DNA of 64,000 bases from Clostridiales bacterium UBA4039 (GCA_002382805.1 DGAD01000043.1:1-64000), one strand, 5' to 3'; counted from the stretch's first letter, positions 35,157-44,616 are shown. The notes: a model not told the origin generated them from the sequence alone. Translations and numbers: made by a program.

Positions 35157-35187
35157 TTGAATATATGATATGAATTAGTTGGGACCA

Positions 35188-35460
35188 TTAGTAGGTTATA
35201 TCAAAAGATCGATACGTTGGTGCATTCGTAATTTCTTCGATATGCACTTGATCGACACGAGAAAACCGTGGTCCCTTTTTGATGTGTTCAACAAAAGTGT
35301 TGATACGTCGTTCCTCACCTTGGGCTATGATTTCTACTCGGCCATCGCGGGTGTTTTTAACCCATCCGTTGATACCGATAGACTGAGCTTGAGTTAATGT
35401 ATAATAGCGAAAACCAACAGCTTGAACAAGGCCTTCAACAGATAAATGTAGGGTTCGCAT
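35188..35460 (-). CDS. acyP: Acylphosphatase
   Basis: 90 residues, hydrolysing acyl phosphates. The phosphate-binding loop GLVQAVGFR has the catalytic R18, and NGWVKNTRDGRVEI carries the catalytic N36. The start at 35460 is six bases from AAAGGAGG; the ATG at 35466 touches that site and is unlikely. It lies downstream of the DUF4250 gene on the same strand. Confidence 0.9.
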   Translation of the reverse strand: MRTLHLSVEGLVQAVGFRYYTLTQAQSIGINGWVKNTRDGRVEIIAQGEERRINTFVEHIKKGPRFSRVDQVHIEEITNAPTYRSFDITY

Positions 35461-35472
35461 ATGCATCCTCCT

Positions 35473-35646
35473 TTAACGGAACTGGTTGATTCCTTTATCA
35501 TAATGATAGTTTAGCGTAGCGAGCTTATCCGTAATATCGGTCACAGCGCAGTTATGATTTTTACAAAAGTCATCCAGTGAATCATGATAGTCGCGAAGTT
35601 TCGTATTAACAAAACTTAATAATATGACAGGGTCTTTGGGTAACAT
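35473..35646 (-). CDS. Small DUF4250 protein
   Basis: A 57-residue protein found by translating the gap between acylphosphatase and the AraC gene. It starts MLPKDPVILLSFVNTKLRDY and ends NYHYDKGINQFR, the pattern of DUF4250 proteins common in Clostridia; function unknown. AGAAAGG lies upstream, though at about 12 bases spacing. It is 12 bases before the acylphosphatase start and probably cotranscribed with it. Confidence 0.75.
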   Translation of the reverse strand: MLPKDPVILLSFVNTKLRDYHDSLDDFCKNHNCAVTDITDKLATLNYHYDKGINQFR

Positions 35647-35762
35647 ATGAACTCATACCTTTCTAAAATAGTAAATCAAATGTATTATTAAGACAATTAT
35701 TATAACATGATATCCTTATTTTGACTATAAAAGCATAAACCCATGCTTTGATGCTACCTTTT

Positions 35763-36644
35763 TCATTGAGGATTCATCCGGTAACTAGTATCGTTATTTC
35801 GGTTCTTAAATTCCCGTGGAGAGAGTGCGACCAGCTTTTTAAAGGTTTTATAAAAGTTTGAATAATCCGTAAAACCACATTGCTGGCTGATTTCATTCAA
35901 TGTAAAAGAACTAGAGCTAATTAAAGATTTTGCATAAAGGATTCGGCGTGATTGAATGTATTCTAAGATAGAAAATCCTGTCTCTTTTTTAAACAAATGG
36001 CACATATAATATTTATCCATAAAATGACGCTTAGATAAGTCCTCTAAACAATAACGCTGGTGATAGTTCTGATTAAGATCAAGAAGGATGGATTGAATTT
36101 TCGAATCAATCTTTAAGTTACCATCATAAAGCTTATTTGAAGGATAACAGTATTTGTATATAGAGTCGGTTTTTAAAAAAAGTTCCAAGGCTAAAACCTT
36201 TGCATAAAGAAGGGATTTAGCCTCTTTTTTGTTCAGATGGAGCAACATATTATCAAATAATTGATGAAGTATTTTTTGATCTTTTTTATTGGGGCGTAAG
36301 TGGTTAAAAAATCCTTTTTTTCGTTCAGTGAAGATTGAAAATACAGGGTAGGCGTCCTTTAGATATTCTGAAAAAACAGAAGGATTAAATAAAATGAATT
36401 TTCGTCCATAAGGATTTGTATCTATAATTGAAGGGCGATGAATTTCGGATGTATTTGTAATAATAAGGTCACCAGCTTGAAGGTCATAGGTTTGTCCCTC
36501 AATGTAATAGCGGATATTGTCTGTAGTAGCCATAAAAATCTCAAAAGCACTATGTAGATGAATCTCTATATTACAATAATCCGTTAAAAAAGAACCGACA
36601 AAAAAAGGATTTTCCTCTGGAAAGACAGTGGTTATTTGTGGCAT
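35763..36644 (-). CDS. AraC-family transcriptional regulator
   Basis: 293 residues: an N-terminal cupin-like sensor (EIHLHSAFEIFMATTDNIRY ... TSEIHRPSIIDTNPYGRKFI) and a C-terminal double helix-turn-helix (about 185-283: LEDLSKRHFMDKYYMCHLFK and ISQQCGFTDYSNFYKTFKKL). It is divergent from the four-gene dehydrogenase/isomerase operon at 36935 and is the likely regulator of it. Confidence 0.9.
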   Translation of the reverse strand: MPQITTVFPEENPFFVGSFLTDYCNIEIHLHSAFEIFMATTDNIRYYIEGQTYDLQAGDLIITNTSEIHRPSIIDTNPYGRKFILFNPSVFSEYLKDAYPVFSIFTERKKGFFNHLRPNKKDQKILHQLFDNMLLHLNKKEAKSLLYAKVLALELFLKTDSIYKYCYPSNKLYDGNLKIDSKIQSILLDLNQNYHQRYCLEDLSKRHFMDKYYMCHLFKKETGFSILEYIQSRRILYAKSLISSSSFTLNEISQQCGFTDYSNFYKTFKKLVALSPREFKNRNNDTSYRMNPQ

Positions 36645-36835
36645 AAAAGATACCTCCGATATAACAATATTTGCAATGTTTAGAACAAGAATAACTATGG
36701 TAAATAATATCTAAAGCATATAGTATAGTATACATAGATTATACACAATACACAAATTAAATGTTAAAAAGGCATCGAATTACCTTGTGTTTTGATTGAT
36801 GTTTTTGAGAGCAGCACTATTGTACATGGAAAATA

Positions 36836-36866
36836 TTGATATTATTGTGTGCTATGTGTATAGCAC
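36836..36866 (+). promoter_or_regulatory. Promoter with an overlapping inverted repeat before the dehydrogenase/isomerase operon
   Basis: TTGATA (36836-36841) and TATAGC (36859-36864) are spaced by 17 bases. GTGCTAT and ATAGCAC (36849-36866) form a perfect inverted repeat with a 4-base centre across the -10 element, a plausible operator. The rest of the 290-base divergent spacer is AT-rich without other structure that I can see. Confidence 0.4.
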
Positions 36867-36934
36867 TACTTTGAACAGATATTTCCTTGAATAGAACACA
36901 AAAAACAGGTATAGGTTGCAATGGAGGTATAACA

Positions 36935-38089
36935 ATGAACAAAATACGAATAGGAATTGTTGGTGTTGGTAACATGGGCTCAAGCCATGTAGCACAATTA
37001 ATGGAAGGACAAGTAAAACGGTGTGAGCTTGTCGCTATATGCGACATTAATAAACAGCGCTTAGGTTTTATGGAAGAACAATATGGTGAACAATTAGCAT
37101 ATTATGAAAAATATCAAGAGTTTTTGACACATGATATGGATGCGGTATTAATTGCAACACCTCATTATGATCATCCGACGATGGGGATGCAGGCGATAGC
37201 TGCGGATAGACATATTCTTGTCGAAAAACCTATCGGTGTATATACAAAAGCTGTGGAGGCATTAAACCAAAAAGCACAAGAATCAGGCAAAGTCTTTGGG
37301 ATTATGTATAATCAACGAACAAACCCGTTATATCAAAAAGCACGAGATATGTTGATATCAGGTGAGCTAGGCGAACTAGTACGTGTCAATTGGACAATTA
37401 CCAATTGGTTTCGCTCTCAACGCTATTACAATTCTGGTGGATGGAGAGCCACTTGGGAAGGCGAAGGTGGCGGGGTATTACTTAATCAATGCCCTCATCA
37501 GCTTGACATGATTCAATGGATTTGTGGCATGCCAAAGCGAATTCGTGGTTTTTGTGATTATGGAAAATTTCATAACATTGAAGTCGAAGATGATGTGACA
37601 GCTTTTTTTGAATATCCAAATGGAGCAACAGGGCTTTTTATTACATCAACAGGAGAAGCACCGGGAACGAATCGACTAGAAATATCAGGAGATCAAGGAA
37701 AACTTGTGATTGAAAACAATGAGATTATATTTTATAGAAATATAATGGGAACTCAAGAATACAGTAATACGACATCAGAAGGTTTTAAGCCACCGGAAAA
37801 TTGGAAGTGCATTATCCCCGTGGAAGCCAAGGCGACAGAACATGTTGGAATTATGCAAAACTTCACAGATGCAATTTTGGATAGAACGCCACTATTAGCA
37901 CCTGGTAATGAAGGGATTTTTGGATTAACGATAAGTAACGCTATCCATTTATCAAGTTGGATAGATGATTGGGTTGAACTACCTATTGATAGTGAAGTGT
38001 ATTATGAAAAGCTTCAAGAAAAGATTTCAAAGTCAACATTTTCAAAAGAAGTCGAAGAAGTTGTATTTGACTTAAAGGGTAGCCACTAA
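36935..38089 (+). CDS. Gfo/Idh/MocA-family oxidoreductase
   Basis: 384 residues from the ATG behind TGGAGG. The Rossmann start is IRIGIVGVGNMGSSHVAQL, the cofactor-contact motif EKPIG is near residue 98, and GGGVLLNQCPHQLDMIQWI carries the conserved His. The C-terminal extension (350-384, KSTFSKEVEEVVFDLKGSH) is found in the myo-inositol-dehydrogenase-like branch acting on large glycosides. First gene of a four-gene operon of alternating dehydrogenases and isomerases. Confidence 0.85.
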   Translation: MNKIRIGIVGVGNMGSSHVAQLMEGQVKRCELVAICDINKQRLGFMEEQYGEQLAYYEKYQEFLTHDMDAVLIATPHYDHPTMGMQAIAADRHILVEKPIGVYTKAVEALNQKAQESGKVFGIMYNQRTNPLYQKARDMLISGELGELVRVNWTITNWFRSQRYYNSGGWRATWEGEGGGVLLNQCPHQLDMIQWICGMPKRIRGFCDYGKFHNIEVEDDVTAFFEYPNGATGLFITSTGEAPGTNRLEISGDQGKLVIENNEIIFYRNIMGTQEYSNTTSEGFKPPENWKCIIPVEAKATEHVGIMQNFTDAILDRTPLLAPGNEGIFGLTISNAIHLSSWIDDWVELPIDSEVYYEKLQEKISKSTFSKEVEEVVFDLKGSH

Positions 38090-38124
38090 GTCGATGTAAA
38101 ACCAAAAAACAGGAGGATTGTACC

Positions 38125-39003
38125 ATGAAGCATATATATATATCTGGATTTGCTGATGAGATTTCCAATGATTTTTCAAAGCAAATTCATGAGTTGAATC
38201 GATTAGGTATTAACTATATGTCCATTCGAGGTGTTGATGGAAAAAACATTAGTGAATATACACTGGAAGATATTCGTACATCTATTTTACCTAAGTTAAA
38301 AACGGGAGGAATCAAGATATCTTCCATTGGATCACCGATAGGTAAGATTAATATTCAGGATGAAAAGGGCTTTGCAGAACAAAAAATAATGCTGGAGACA
38401 TTATGTCAAGCATGTGAGATTTTAGATTGTCAATATATTCGTATTTTTAGTTTTTATATACCCGAGGGCGAAGAGCCGGATATGTACGAAGATGACGTCA
38501 TTCATAAAGTGCAAGACTTTATCAATATTGCAAAAAAATATGATGTGGTTTTGCTGCATGAAAATGAAAAAGATATCTATGGCGATATAGCACGTAGATG
38601 CAAGACACTGTTTGATAGAATACACTCTTCGTACTTTCAAGGTATATTTGATTTTGCTAACTTTGTTCAATGCCAAGAAGATACCCGTACATGTTATGAA
38701 ATACTAAAAGACAATATAGTATATATTCATATCAAGGACGCCCTATATTTAGAGGGGGACAACGTGGTCTGCGGAACAGGAGATGGTAAAATTCAAGAGC
38801 TATTAGCGGAATTTATTCATCATGGGTACAAAGGGTTTTTGACCCTCGAACCTCATTTGGTATTATTTGACTCGCTTAAGGATCTTGAGCTAAAAGCGTC
38901 TTCAGATGTTATTAAGGGTGATAAAAAGATGAGCAATGAAGAAGGGTTTGCGATGCAGTATAATGCCCTGTGTGCCATATTAGAAAAAATACAAGGAGAA
39001 TAA
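38125..39003 (+). CDS. Sugar phosphate isomerase/epimerase-like TIM-barrel protein
   Basis: 292 residues of the xylose-isomerase-like (AP-endonuclease 2) TIM barrel. Candidate metal ligands are seen in VVLLHENEKDIYGD, GIFDFANFVQC, VYIHIKDALYLEG and GFLTLEPHL. GAGGATTG precedes the ATG (AGGAGG at 38111). Its role with the adjacent dehydrogenases is probably isomerisation or beta-elimination of a keto-sugar. It ends directly before the next dehydrogenase. Confidence 0.8.
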   Translation: MKHIYISGFADEISNDFSKQIHELNRLGINYMSIRGVDGKNISEYTLEDIRTSILPKLKTGGIKISSIGSPIGKINIQDEKGFAEQKIMLETLCQACEILDCQYIRIFSFYIPEGEEPDMYEDDVIHKVQDFINIAKKYDVVLLHENEKDIYGDIARRCKTLFDRIHSSYFQGIFDFANFVQCQEDTRTCYEILKDNIVYIHIKDALYLEGDNVVCGTGDGKIQELLAEFIHHGYKGFLTLEPHLVLFDSLKDLELKASSDVIKGDKKMSNEEGFAMQYNALCAILEKIQGE

Positions 39004-40017
39004 ATGATGATACGTGTGGGAGTCATTGGCTTAGGTGATATTTCAAAAGTACATATTCCGATTTTAAAATCCATGAAAAACATTCAACTTATTGCAGCAT
39101 GTGACCATGATAAGAATCAATGGTTTGACGATCAATCAATACACTTTTATACAGATTATGTAAACATGCTTAATCATGAGCGGCTGGATAGTGTTCATAT
39201 ATGTCTTCCTCACTATCTTCACCAACCTATTGCTATGGAATGTGTTGCACGGGGGATACATATTTTTCTTGAAAAACCGATGGGGATTAACTTAGATGAG
39301 GCATATGCGTTGAGCGCTCTGGAAAAAAACAACGTAGATATAAAGATGAACCTTTGCCTTCAGAATCGATTGAATAATACATCCATCAAAATGAAGGAAC
39401 TTATTGAAACAAAAAAGTATGGAAATATTCTAGGAATCAAAGGGATAGTTGCATGGCATCGCTCTCATGAATACTATACATCAAAACCTTGGCGGGGATG
39501 TATGGAGCATGCCGGAGGCGGGGTCATGATTAACCAAAGTATTCATACATTAGATTTGATGCAATGGATGGTTGGAAAAATACAGAGCATTCGTGGAAAT
39601 ATTTCTCAGATGCTTGACTATAATATTGAAGTTGAAGATACAGCTAGCGCACATATTGTTTTTGAAAATGGATGTAGCGGCATGTTCTATGCAACAAATG
39701 CAAACCCATATAATGCCAGTGTCGAAATTGAAGCAATACTTGAAAAGGGACGTTTGGTTATTCGCGATAATATACTTTATCTTTGGGATGAAGATGGAGA
39801 CCATATTCTTGTTGAAGATGAGCGGGTTGAAGGCACTAAATTCTATTATGGAGCAAGTCATAAAAAGCTAATACGCCTCTTTTATGAAGTGCTTGAAAAA
39901 AAACATACAAATTATATTCCTTTATGTGAAGGAATAGTTTCAATGCAGATGATCGATGCAATTATTCGTTCATCGCATACAGGAAAAAAAAGTAAGATGG
40001 AGGAGAAAAATGGATAA
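39004..40017 (+). CDS. Gfo/Idh/MocA-family oxidoreductase
   Basis: 337 residues. IRVGVIGLGDISKVHIPIL begins the Rossmann fold, EKPMG is the cofactor contact and GGGVMINQSIHTLDLMQWM contains the conserved His. The ATG at 39004 is followed at once by another ATG; AAGGAGAATAA lies upstream. It resembles the dehydrogenase two genes before but is shorter at the C-terminus, so a different redox step on the same substrate is plausible. It overlaps the following isomerase by 8 bases. Confidence 0.85.
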   Translation: MMIRVGVIGLGDISKVHIPILKSMKNIQLIAACDHDKNQWFDDQSIHFYTDYVNMLNHERLDSVHICLPHYLHQPIAMECVARGIHIFLEKPMGINLDEAYALSALEKNNVDIKMNLCLQNRLNNTSIKMKELIETKKYGNILGIKGIVAWHRSHEYYTSKPWRGCMEHAGGGVMINQSIHTLDLMQWMVGKIQSIRGNISQMLDYNIEVEDTASAHIVFENGCSGMFYATNANPYNASVEIEAILEKGRLVIRDNILYLWDEDGDHILVEDERVEGTKFYYGASHKKLIRLFYEVLEKKHTNYIPLCEGIVSMQMIDAIIRSSHTGKKSKMEEKNG

Positions 40018-40873
40018 AAAAGGATTAATCGGCGTTCAAATGATGATGTTAAAAGAAAAAGTAGCTGAAGTAGGCATTTATGAAGTTTTTAGACAGTTAA
40101 ATACAATGGGGTATCATTGTGTTGAGATATCTCAGATTCCAATGACAAAAGAAAATGTCAGCCAAATGAAAAAAGGGGCTAAAGATTTCGGAATCAAGAT
40201 AGCTGCATTATCAGCAGCCGTAGAACCACTGATGCCGGGTATGCCAGGAGAATATCTAAGTACAGACTTTGAAAAAATCGTTCAAGATTGTAAAAATCTT
40301 GAGTGCAATTACCTGCGTATAGGCATGCTTCCCATGACGAGAATGGGAGATTACAAAAAATCGGTGGAATTTGCAAAAATAGCAGATGAATATGCGAGAA
40401 AACTTGCAGAACATGACATTAAGCTATACTATCATAATCATCATATCGAATTCACAAAATACAATGGAGAGACATTACTAGATATTATCAAAAATAATAC
40501 AACGTATATTGGGTTTGAACTCGATGTTCATTGGATTCAGCGTGGAGGGTTGAACCCGGTAGACGTCATTAATCGCTTTGACGGACGCGTGTCTTTATTA
40601 CATCTAAAAGACTATCGTATTGGTGCGATGGGGCTTGATTTTTCAAAAGAAGTCGATTCGGAAACATTCAAAAAAGCGTTTAACGGCGTTGTGGAATTTG
40701 CAGAAGTAGGAGAGGGGACGCTTGATATGCCTGCCATTATTGAAGCCGGCTTAAAGAGTGGTAGTCAATATTTCTTCATTGAACAAGATGATCAATATGG
40801 AAAAGACCCCTATGAATGTCTAGAAATTTCTAGAGATAACCTCTATGCAATGGGATACAAAGCGTGGTTTTAA
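40010..40873 (+). CDS. Sugar phosphate isomerase/epimerase-like TIM-barrel protein
   Basis: 287 residues from the ATG behind ATGGAGGAG. The barrel shows KLYYHNHHIEFTKYNG, YIGFELDVHWIQRGGLNP, SLLHLKDYRIG and YFFIEQDDQYG, with conserved Glu, Asp and His metal ligands as in 3-keto-glycoside- and inosose-acting members. Last gene of the operon; it partners with the preceding dehydrogenase by overlap. Confidence 0.8.
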   Translation: MDKKGLIGVQMMMLKEKVAEVGIYEVFRQLNTMGYHCVEISQIPMTKENVSQMKKGAKDFGIKIAALSAAVEPLMPGMPGEYLSTDFEKIVQDCKNLECNYLRIGMLPMTRMGDYKKSVEFAKIADEYARKLAEHDIKLYYHNHHIEFTKYNGETLLDIIKNNTTYIGFELDVHWIQRGGLNPVDVINRFDGRVSLLHLKDYRIGAMGLDFSKEVDSETFKKAFNGVVEFAEVGEGTLDMPAIIEAGLKSGSQYFFIEQDDQYGKDPYECLEISRDNLYAMGYKAWF

Positions 40874-40914
40874 TATTTCTAGTGGGAAATGATATAGTAT
40901 ATACTTTGGGGATA

Positions 40915-40923
40915 TGCTATAAT
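40915..40923 (+). promoter_or_regulatory. Extended -10 promoter of the WG/SLH gene
   Basis: TGCTATAAT lies about 100 bases before the start codon with no clear -35 hexamer. A long leader of about 95 bases follows. Confidence 0.5.
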
Positions 40924-41021
40924 TTAAGCATATTGTAAACGCGATAAAGAAGTAAGGGTAAAAAGAATTTTATGAACAAAGAGAAATATTGAGATTATAG
41001 GTAATGTGAGAGGAGAATAAA

Positions 41022-43079
41022 ATGAGAGGAAAACGATATGCGGCTTTACTTTTTTGTATAGTCTTTATGCATTCCATGTCTTTTATGAATGTTGCAAAGG
41101 AGAATACGGTTATTCCGTTTATCTTTGATGAAATGCCAGTGTATTTTGAAGGAGAGTACGTCAACATTGCTAATGACACTCGTGGATATGTATATACACT
41201 TGATGGAAAACACATTGAAACTATGGAGAATGAGAATGAGATTTTAGAAAACGGATATATTAAAGTTGAGCCACGAGGAGAAGAGACGCAATGGACCGTG
41301 TTTACAACTCTAGGTCAAAGAGCTATAGAGGGAGCATATGATCTTTTAATGGTAGTTGAAAACGATATTGCTATTGTGGGCAATGGCACATGGCGACCAC
41401 CGGGAATCTTTCTCGGAAAATACGGAGCGATAGATTTAAAAACTGGAAAAGTGGTTGTACCATTAGAGTATGAGAGGCTATCGATGTCGGCAGATACATC
41501 CTACTTAATTGCTGAAAATGGACACGGAAGTGAGATCAAATACTATGCTTTTGACTTATTGGGAAAAGAGGTAAGTGATCTGCTTACATTTGTTTGTATA
41601 GATGAATATGATAACGCGTATTATAAAGTGCTTAACTTAAAGACGGGCTTGGTTGGCCTTGCAGATAAAGACAAAAAGCTTTTAACAGCGATGAATTACG
41701 ATGAGCTGGGAAGTGTCGTCTTTGAGAGTGCTGTTTTGGTCAAGAAAGATGAGTATTGGGGAGCATCATCTATTGATGGAACAGATAAATTACTGCAGCC
41801 AATAGAATATAAGCGTGCCATAAGTCATCAAAATAAAATGTATTCATTACATAAATGGTCAGCAGAAAAAGAAATTTCATTCTTTTATGGTGATGGAGGA
41901 TTTGCATTTTCTAGTGGGAAATACAATGAAATCAATGTGGCTTATGGGGATATTATTTATCTGCAAAATCATCAAGATAAACTACTTGCCGGATTTTCTA
42001 AAACAGGACAGATAATCGTTGGTCCGTTTAAAGATGCCTATGCTTCCGCTTACGAGCAAGATGATTTTGTGAGAATTTACAGAGGGATGAGTGATATCGA
42101 TGTAAGTAGTGTGATGATTATTAATAAATGGGGAGAAATACTCGTTCCATATGACAACGGCGTTTCTTTGAGCAATGATATATCGGAAAAAGGTCTGTCT
42201 TTGTATAATTTGGAAAAGGATACAACGTTAAGAATAATGGCAGATGGTACCCATTTAGCTACGATTTCTACCTCGGGGACTACAGACTACAAACGTGGAC
42301 ATGTAATATTTAACGATGGAAATGATGCGTATGTAACGGATTTAATGGGGAATATATTGATACCAAAGGGACGATACAAGGCACTTTATAGCAGTGAGAG
42401 AGTATCTTTTAATTTCGATTTTAAGTCTATGAATGCCCAAGTTGATGATAATACCTATGTGAAAAATAAGCCTCAGATTTATGGAATAGATAAACAAGGC
42501 AAGTATGGCGGTTTGGAACTACCCCAAATACCATACATATATAAGGCGCATGCATGGGCCAAAAACGATATTGATGAAGCAATTCAAAAAGGTTTGGTTC
42601 CAAAAGATCAACAAAGAGATTGGCGAGATACAACAACGCGTGCGGATTTTTGTCGTTTATTAAAACCGCTATTAGATCATTTTGGACAAAACTCAGGAAA
42701 ACAAGTTGCATTTACAGATACCAATGACCCAGATATTCTAGCCGTTGCGGCTTTAGGAATCGTTCATGGAACGGGAGAGGATAAATTTAGCCCTAATAGA
42801 CCCCTCACAAGACAAGAGGCAGCCGTCATTCTTGCTAGAACGGCTAGGCTCTTGAGCGTCGAACCAACAGGTGAAGTAAAAACATTTGACGATAGAGCTG
42901 ATTTTGCGCCATGGGCTAAGGAAGAGATAACCTATGTTAATGGAGTGGTATATGCAAATGATGATGCACGGGTTATGCAAGGCGCATCTGAAAATAAATT
43001 CTTACCTCAGAGCTATTATACAAGGGAACAGTCAATCGTTACTATTTTGAGACTATATAGAGCAAAGCGGGACCTTTAA
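41022..43079 (+). CDS. Surface protein with WG-like beta-propeller repeats and SLH domains
   Basis: 685 residues. A signal peptide (1-26, AALLFCIVFMHSMSFMNVA) is followed by about 500 residues of WG-like repeats (for example GKYGAIDLKTGKVVVPLEYE, NLKTGLVGLADKDKKLLTAMNYDE, WGASSIDGTDKLLQPIEYK), and the last ~145 residues hold SLH-type repeats (WAKNDIDEAIQKGLVPKD ... ALGIVHGTGEDKFSPNRPLT) that anchor to the cell wall. GAGAGGAG precedes the ATG. Probable role: a ligand-binding or structural surface protein. It converges with the SDR gene, sharing four bases. Confidence 0.85.
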   Translation: MRGKRYAALLFCIVFMHSMSFMNVAKENTVIPFIFDEMPVYFEGEYVNIANDTRGYVYTLDGKHIETMENENEILENGYIKVEPRGEETQWTVFTTLGQRAIEGAYDLLMVVENDIAIVGNGTWRPPGIFLGKYGAIDLKTGKVVVPLEYERLSMSADTSYLIAENGHGSEIKYYAFDLLGKEVSDLLTFVCIDEYDNAYYKVLNLKTGLVGLADKDKKLLTAMNYDELGSVVFESAVLVKKDEYWGASSIDGTDKLLQPIEYKRAISHQNKMYSLHKWSAEKEISFFYGDGGFAFSSGKYNEINVAYGDIIYLQNHQDKLLAGFSKTGQIIVGPFKDAYASAYEQDDFVRIYRGMSDIDVSSVMIINKWGEILVPYDNGVSLSNDISEKGLSLYNLEKDTTLRIMADGTHLATISTSGTTDYKRGHVIFNDGNDAYVTDLMGNILIPKGRYKALYSSERVSFNFDFKSMNAQVDDNTYVKNKPQIYGIDKQGKYGGLELPQIPYIYKAHAWAKNDIDEAIQKGLVPKDQQRDWRDTTTRADFCRLLKPLLDHFGQNSGKQVAFTDTNDPDILAVAALGIVHGTGEDKFSPNRPLTRQEAAVILARTARLLSVEPTGEVKTFDDRADFAPWAKEEITYVNGVVYANDDARVMQGASENKFLPQSYYTREQSIVTILRLYRAKRDL

Positions 43080-43825
43080 TCTATTGTACGGATGTCAAGA
43101 ACACTTCCGCTAGGATAAGCATCAAATTTATTATCTAAAAAATCAACAATGCGTTTGGCAACGTCACTTGGCGAGGTCAGCGCATTGTTTTCTTTTAAGT
43201 CAAGAAAGCGGTCGATGCCAGGAAAGACTTCTTTTGATGCGCCTCGGATAGTCTCTTGCATAGGTGTGTCAATGACACCTGGAGCCATAGAGATAACTTG
43301 AATACCATCCTCAACATGGGCTTGTTCTTTTCCAAAGCATTGAGTGAACATATTCAATCCGGTCTTTGAAGTGCAATAGCTACTCCAGCCTTCAATTGGT
43401 TTTTTAGCCGCCCCAGAAGAGATGTTTAGGATACGCTTGACGCCGGTATATTCCTGAAGATGTTTAGCAAATTCTGAAGACAAAATCATAGGTACTAAAA
43501 GATTGATTGTGATGCTTTCAAAAAAATCATTTGCTTCGCATCGATCGACGGTATTGATGGGCTCGATAATACCTGCATTATTGATTAGGGTAATCGAAGC
43601 ATATTCAGTCTGATCTAGAGAAAAGAAGATATCAACAACAAGGCCTGGAAGAGCAGCATAATCTACAAGATCAAAATACTTGTGTTCAAAGCGATCCGAA
43701 AAATCAGGATTTGGCGTTCGAGATATTCCAATAATATGATGTGAAGGTTGATCAAGCTCTTTGGCAATCGCCGCACCAATCCCCTTTGAAGTTCCAGTGA
43801 TAATATATAAATGTTTGTCTGCCAT
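43076..43825 (-). CDS. Short-chain dehydrogenase/reductase (sepiapterin-reductase-like)
   Basis: 249 residues from the ATG behind AAAGGAG; the frame extends 13 codons further up without a binding site. The cofactor loop TGTSKGIGAAI (10-20), NNAGI, the catalytic ISSGAAKKPIEGWSSYCTSK with Tyr and Lys, and MAPGVIDTPM are all present. The sequence is closest to benzil/sepiapterin reductases (YueD-like). Single gene, opposite to its neighbours. Confidence 0.85.
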   Translation of the reverse strand: MADKHLYIITGTSKGIGAAIAKELDQPSHHIIGISRTPNPDFSDRFEHKYFDLVDYAALPGLVVDIFFSLDQTEYASITLINNAGIIEPINTVDRCEANDFFESITINLLVPMILSSEFAKHLQEYTGVKRILNISSGAAKKPIEGWSSYCTSKTGLNMFTQCFGKEQAHVEDGIQVISMAPGVIDTPMQETIRGASKEVFPGIDRFLDLKENNALTSPSDVAKRIVDFLDNKFDAYPSGSVLDIRTID

Positions 43826-43946
43826 AACTAGCTCCTTTCGATTTTGTAATAAAGTGGTAATCATGATAAACCTATTATAACATACATATACATATGATGA
43901 TAATTACGGAAGGATGAAGAAAAAACAAGAAAATTGCAAATATCCC

Positions 43947-43974
43947 TTGACATAATGAGAATGATTGTTATAAT
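43947..43974 (+). promoter_or_regulatory. Promoter of the ahpCF operon
   Basis: TTGACA (43947-43952) and TATAAT (43969-43974), spaced 16 bases, match the sigma-A consensus perfectly. A Fur/PerR-like box (TGAGAATGATTGTTA, 43956-43970) fills the spacer, so repression should be direct. Confidence 0.85.
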
Positions 43975-44000
43975 AAGTATCAACGGATAATAATTATCCG
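43956..44000 (+). promoter_or_regulatory. Two tandem Fur/PerR-family operator boxes
   Basis: Box 1, TGAGAATGATTGTTA (43956-43970), matches 12 of 14 fixed positions of the Fur 7-1-7 consensus TGATAATNATTATCA. Box 2, CGGATAATAATTATCCG (43984-44000), is a perfect 8-1-8 inverted repeat whose core GATAATAATTATC matches the same consensus. Because the regulated genes detoxify peroxide, PerR is more likely than Fur, but the two boxes cannot be told apart with certainty. Confidence 0.7.
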
Positions 44001-44040
44001 ATGCGGAAAAAATACACACATTCACATAGGAGGAAATATT

Positions 44041-44604
44041 ATGTCATTAGTAGGAAAAGAAGTACAAGCATTTACAGCACAAGCATTTCAAAACGGTAAG
44101 TTTTTAACGGTTACAGAAGAAGACCTTAAAGGAAAATGGAGTGTCGTTGCATTTTATCCTGCAGACTTTACGTTTGTATGCCCAACAGAGTTAGAAGATT
44201 TACAAAATAATTATGCAGCATTAAAAGAGTTGGGTGTTGAGATATATTCGGTTTCAACAGACACGCACTTTGTACATAAAGCATGGCATGACACATCTGA
44301 AGCTATCAAAAAAATTGAGTATGTAATGATTGGGGATCCATCACATGTGATTTCAAGAAACTTTGATGTGCTTATTGAAGATGAAGGTATCGCCGACCGT
44401 GGAACTTTTATTATCGACCCAGACGGAGTTATCCAAGCGGTTGAAATCAATGCGGGGAATATCGGACGTGATGCATCGGCCTTATTTGATAAAATCAAGG
44501 CGGCACAATATGTACGTAAGCATCCGAATGAAGTGTGTCCTGCAAAATGGAAGGAAGGAACAGAAACGCTTAAACCAGGACTTGATTTAGTAGGAAAGAT
44601 TTAA
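44041..44604 (+). CDS. ahpC: Alkyl hydroperoxide reductase subunit C (2-Cys peroxiredoxin)
   Basis: 187 residues. The peroxidatic cysteine is C47 in [17 protein letters not shown] and the resolving cysteine C166 in [10 protein letters not shown], with the spacing of typical AhpC. It reduces hydrogen peroxide and alkyl hydroperoxides and is recycled by AhpF, encoded 12 bases downstream. AGGAGGAAAT precedes the ATG. Expression is likely induced by peroxide through the two upstream boxes. Confidence 0.97.
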   Translation: MSLVGKEVQAFTAQAFQNGKFLTVTEEDLKGKWSVVAFYPADFTFVCPTELEDLQNNYAALKELGVEIYSVSTDTHFVHKAWHDTSEAIKKIEYVMIGDPSHVISRNFDVLIEDEGIADRGTFIIDPDGVIQAVEINAGNIGRDASALFDKIKAAQYVRKHPNEVCPAKWKEGTETLKPGLDLVGKI

Positions 44605-44616
44605 AGAGGTGTTCAT

